Assembly: GCA_046048295.1 (NCBI GenBank)
Contig: JBJOGJ010000204.1
Location: forward strand, 1 to 7,104
From: CBDCWA01 sp046048295
GTDB lineage: Bacteria; Pseudomonadota; Alphaproteobacteria; Rhizobiales; Hyphomicrobiaceae
Length of the DNA stretch: 7,104 bases
Direction of reading: 5' to 3'
Position numbers and translations under genes: made by a program. The notes under the pieces were generated by a model. The model saw only the letters and a list, made by a program, of their open reading frames with translations. It did no database searches and was not told the origin of the DNA. This document shows positions 4,926 to 7,104 of the stretch, in pieces (positions within the stretch are counted from its first letter, which is position 1; each line of letters begins with the position of its first letter).

Positions 4926-7104
4926 GAGCTGCGGTCTCCTTGCGGCGCCTGGCGGCGCTGGCGCGCTTCATGATCTCGTCCTTGCCGCCGAATGCGGCCT
5001 GTCTTCCCTCCTTGAGGACGAGCAGCAGGTTCGCATTCTCCAGCGCCTTGTGCCGGTGTGCCATCACGACCACGCATTTGCCGGCTTCGCGCATGGACCG
5101 TATGGCATGGGCAAGTGCAGCCTCTCCCTCCGCGTCGAGGTTGGAATTGGGTTCGTCGAGCACCACGAGTGCCGGCCTGCCGAACAGGGCGCGGGCGAGC
5201 GCGATGCGCTGGCGCTGGCCGCCTGACAAACTCACGCCACCGTCGCCGACCTTCGTTGCATAGCCGTCCGGCAGCCTGAGGATCATCCTGTGGACGTCGG
5301 CAGCTTCAGCCGCCGCATAGATCTCATCCGGGTGTACGTCGGTGCGGAACCTGCCGATGTTCTCTGCCACGGTTCCCTCGAACAGTTCGGCGTTCTGGGG
5401 CAGATAGCCGATGTTGCAGCCGAGTTGGTTGCGCGGCCATTGATCCATCGGCGCGCCGTCGATAAGAACGCGACCGCGCAATGGCGTCCAAGCACCGACC
5501 AGCACGCGTGCGAGGGTTGATTTCCCCGCGCCGCTCGGGCCGAGCACGCCCATTGCGTCGCCGGGCTCGAGCCGAAAGGACAGCCCCTTGAGTGTCGGCT
5601 CGCGTTGGCCGGGTGGTGCCGCAAAGAGGTTTTCGACCGCAATCCGGCCCTGCGGCTCCGGCATCGCCATCTTGCCCGTGTCGCGGTCACAGCCGTCGAT
5701 CTCCGCTGACAGCCGGCGCAGGCCGTGCCTTGCGGCGACAAATCCGCGCCAATGCGAAATCGCCTGCTCGATCGGCGCCAGCGCGCGCGACATGATGATG
5801 GATGCTGCAATCATCACGCCCGGCGAGGCTTGGTTGGCGAGCACGAGATAGGCACCGGCCGCCAGCATCGCGGCCTGCAGGATCAGGCGTGTGAGCTTGG
5901 AAAGCACGAGCAACAGTCCGCCGACGTCCGCGGCCTTGGTCTGCACCATCGCTTCGGTGGAGTGCAGGCGGATCATTCGATCGTTGAACCGATCCGCCAT
6001 CCCCATCGCCTGCAGCGTCTCGGCATTCCTGCGGCCTGCCTCGAGCATCCTGTCGCATTCTGCGGCATGCAGCGTCGCTTCCTTCACGGGCTTGCGGGCC
6101 AGCACTTCGTTGAGCAGCGAAAGGACCACGAGGACCGCTGCGCCAACCAGCGCCACGACACCGAGCAGCCAGTGGAACAGGCATACGAGCGCGAAGTAGA
6201 TGGGTGCCCATGGCATGTCGAACAGCGCCGTCGCACCGGCCCCGGACACGAACTGCCGGACCTGCTGGACGTCGCGGCAGAGCTGATGCGACCGCGCCAC
6301 GGAAGCCGCGTCGCCTACGTCGAGGGTCCGTGCGAAGACCTGCCGGCTCAGCATCCGGTCCAGTCTCAGCCCGATCCTGACCAGTAGGCGCGACCTCAAC
6401 AGGTCGAGCAGCCCCATGAACGCGAACAGCCCCACGGCAAGGCCGAACAGTGCCGTCAGCGTCGGCAGGCTCTTGCTCGTCAATACGCGGTCATAGACCT
6501 GCAGCATGAAGATCGGCCCGGTGAGCATGAGCAGGTTGGCGAACAAGCTGACGCTTGCAGCGCCGATCAACGCACGCCGGCAGGACGCTGCAGCCTCCGC
6601 AAACGAAGTCTGCTGCCCGGCATCGCCCGTTGCCGGCTCACGCGATGCCTCGGTGCGCGGGGCACTCCTCGTCCGCCGCCATGCACCGCCCGTCGCGCCT
6701 TTCGCGTCCCTCAGCCAATAGATGCGCGCGCCCGCCGGCGTGTTGTTGGTATCGCCCGCGTCGTGAGTGGCGACGTGATCGTCGCCTGCATTGCCGGCGC
6801 TCTGCCACCGCCCGAAGGCGATGAGCACGCTGAGGGCACATGCGATTGCAATGAACATCGCCAGTAGTCCGGCATACAACTCCGAAGCCTGCAGGGCATG
6901 CAGCGGTTTCAGGAATGCGACCGCTGTGATCGAGGCCCAGCAGGCTGCAGACAGGCTGCCGATGGCGACCACCATCGCGAGTTCGATGGGCGACAGGTTG
7001 GCAGCGAGCGGACGCCGGCGGCCGAGCAGCGGCATCAGCTTGATCTGCATCAGGATGGCATTCGCGGAGAGCAGCGTCGCCGCGCCAAGCTTGAAGACAA
7101 GCTT
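4918..7104 (-). CDS. Type I secretion ABC transporter (PrtD/PrsD-type permease-ATPase) with N-terminal membrane extension; 5' end open at window edge
   Basis: This exporter powers the type I system with the adjacent fusion protein. Counting from the first ATG in the window (7050) it is 710 residues. The core permease begins near residue 150 with 'LTGPIFMLQVYDRVLTSKSLPTL' spanning 176-198, the hallmark of PrtD-type exporters, with membrane segments near 163-183, 198-218, 280-312 and 380-403. The ATPase domain has Walker A GPSGAGKST (504-512), Q-loop YLPQ (Q552), signature LSGGQ (608-612), Walker B ALVVLDEP (627-634), D-loop SNLD and H-loop H665, so it looks active. Residues 1-149 are extra: two hydrophobic segments (about 22-46 and 58-80) and a polar Gly/Ala/Asp/Arg linker (about 83-149). 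The frame has no stop between 7050 and 7104, and no SD precedes the ATG at 7050, so the true start may lie beyond the window. The stop overlaps the fusion-protein start by 8 nt. No C39 peptidase-like domain is seen. Confidence 0.93.
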   Translation of the reverse strand, partial: KLVFKLGAATLLSANAILMQIKLMPLLGRRRPLAANLSPIELAMVVAIGSLSAACWASITAVAFLKPLHALQASELYAGLLAMFIAIACALSVLIAFGRWQSAGNAGDDHVATHDAGDTNNTPAGARIYWLRDAKGATGGAWRRTRSAPRTEASREPATGDAGQQTSFAEAAASCRRALIGAASVSLFANLLMLTGPIFMLQVYDRVLTSKSLPTLTALFGLAVGLFAFMGLLDLLRSRLLVRIGLRLDRMLSRQVFARTLDVGDAASVARSHQLCRDVQQVRQFVSGAGATALFDMPWAPIYFALVCLFHWLLGVVALVGAAVLVVLSLLNEVLARKPVKEATLHAAECDRMLEAGRRNAETLQAMGMADRFNDRMIRLHSTEAMVQTKAADVGGLLLVLSKLTRLILQAAMLAAGAYLVLANQASPGVMIAASIIMSRALAPIEQAISHWRGFVAARHGLRRLSAEIDGCDRDTGKMAMPEPQGRIAVENLFAAPPGQREPTLKGLSFRLEPGDAMGVLGPSGAGKSTLARVLVGAWTPLRGRVLIDGAPMDQWPRNQLGCNIGYLPQNAELFEGTVAENIGRFRTDVHPDEIYAAAEAADVHRMILRLPDGYATKVGDGGVSLSGGQRQRIALARALFGRPALVVLDEPNSNLDAEGEAALAHAIRSMREAGKCVVVMAHRHKALENANLLLVLKEGRQAAFGGKDEIMKRASAARRRKETAAHA
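4935..4941 (-). promoter_or_regulatory. Ribosome binding site of the membrane fusion protein gene
   Basis: AAGGAGA on the minus strand lies inside the last codons of the ABC transporter gene, 9 nt before the ATG at 4925. With the 8-nt gene overlap this fits coupled translation. Confidence 0.7.

Noticed and set aside
5725..6387. 220-residue plus-strand frame opposite the ABC transporter
   Set aside because: His/Arg/Gln-rich low-information translation opposite a strongly recognised permease domain.
6604..7050. C39 peptidase or C39-like domain at the ABC N-terminus
   Set aside because: The region has hydrophobic segments and a polar linker, and none of the Cys/His/Asp peptidase motifs.

Overview
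This is GC-rich DNA with dense, short-gapped genes and a codon bias that leaves long spurious ORFs opposite every real gene. The gene families (Bug/tripartite tricarboxylate binding protein, MmgE/PrpD, crotonase, hydantoin-racemase-like protein, PrtD/PrsD-type secretion transporter) suggest a proteobacterium. An alphaproteobacterium of the Hyphomicrobiales type is my best guess, from general protein style only; a betaproteobacterium is not excluded. I see no tRNA, rRNA, CRISPR array, insertion sequence or phage gene.

Layout. (1) Positions 1-1539, minus strand: a two-gene unit. A periplasmic Bug-family solute-binding protein comes first, followed 25 nt later by a crotonase-family (enoyl-CoA hydratase-like) gene that runs off the left edge. 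(2) Positions 1540-1760: a divergent intergenic region with a perfect 7-bp inverted repeat near its middle. (3) Positions 1761-3179, plus strand: an MmgE/PrpD-family dehydratase-like gene. (4) Positions 3187-7104, minus strand: a type I secretion ABC transporter gene (open at the right edge), a membrane fusion protein gene overlapping it by 8 nt, a possible 13-codon mini-ORF, and an Asp/Glu (hydantoin) racemase-like gene. The last converges on the dehydratase gene with 7 bp between stop codons.

Working together. The binding protein, crotonase-like protein, MmgE/PrpD protein and racemase-like protein look like a small uptake and catabolism set for an organic acid of unknown identity. The ABC and fusion proteins form the inner-membrane part of a type I secretion system; no outer-membrane TolC partner or secreted substrate is in the window.

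The most notable points are: the crotonase-like protein has Gly and Ala where hydratases have their two catalytic Glu; the racemase-like protein has Gly where the family has its two catalytic Cys; the ABC transporter carries an extra N-terminal membrane module of at least 149 residues with no upstream stop before the window edge; the fusion protein has a short coiled-coil hairpin; and the racemase-like gene sits at the end of the secretion operon through tightly coupled start/stop junctions. No wholly new system is demonstrated; these are divergent members of known families in an unusual arrangement.
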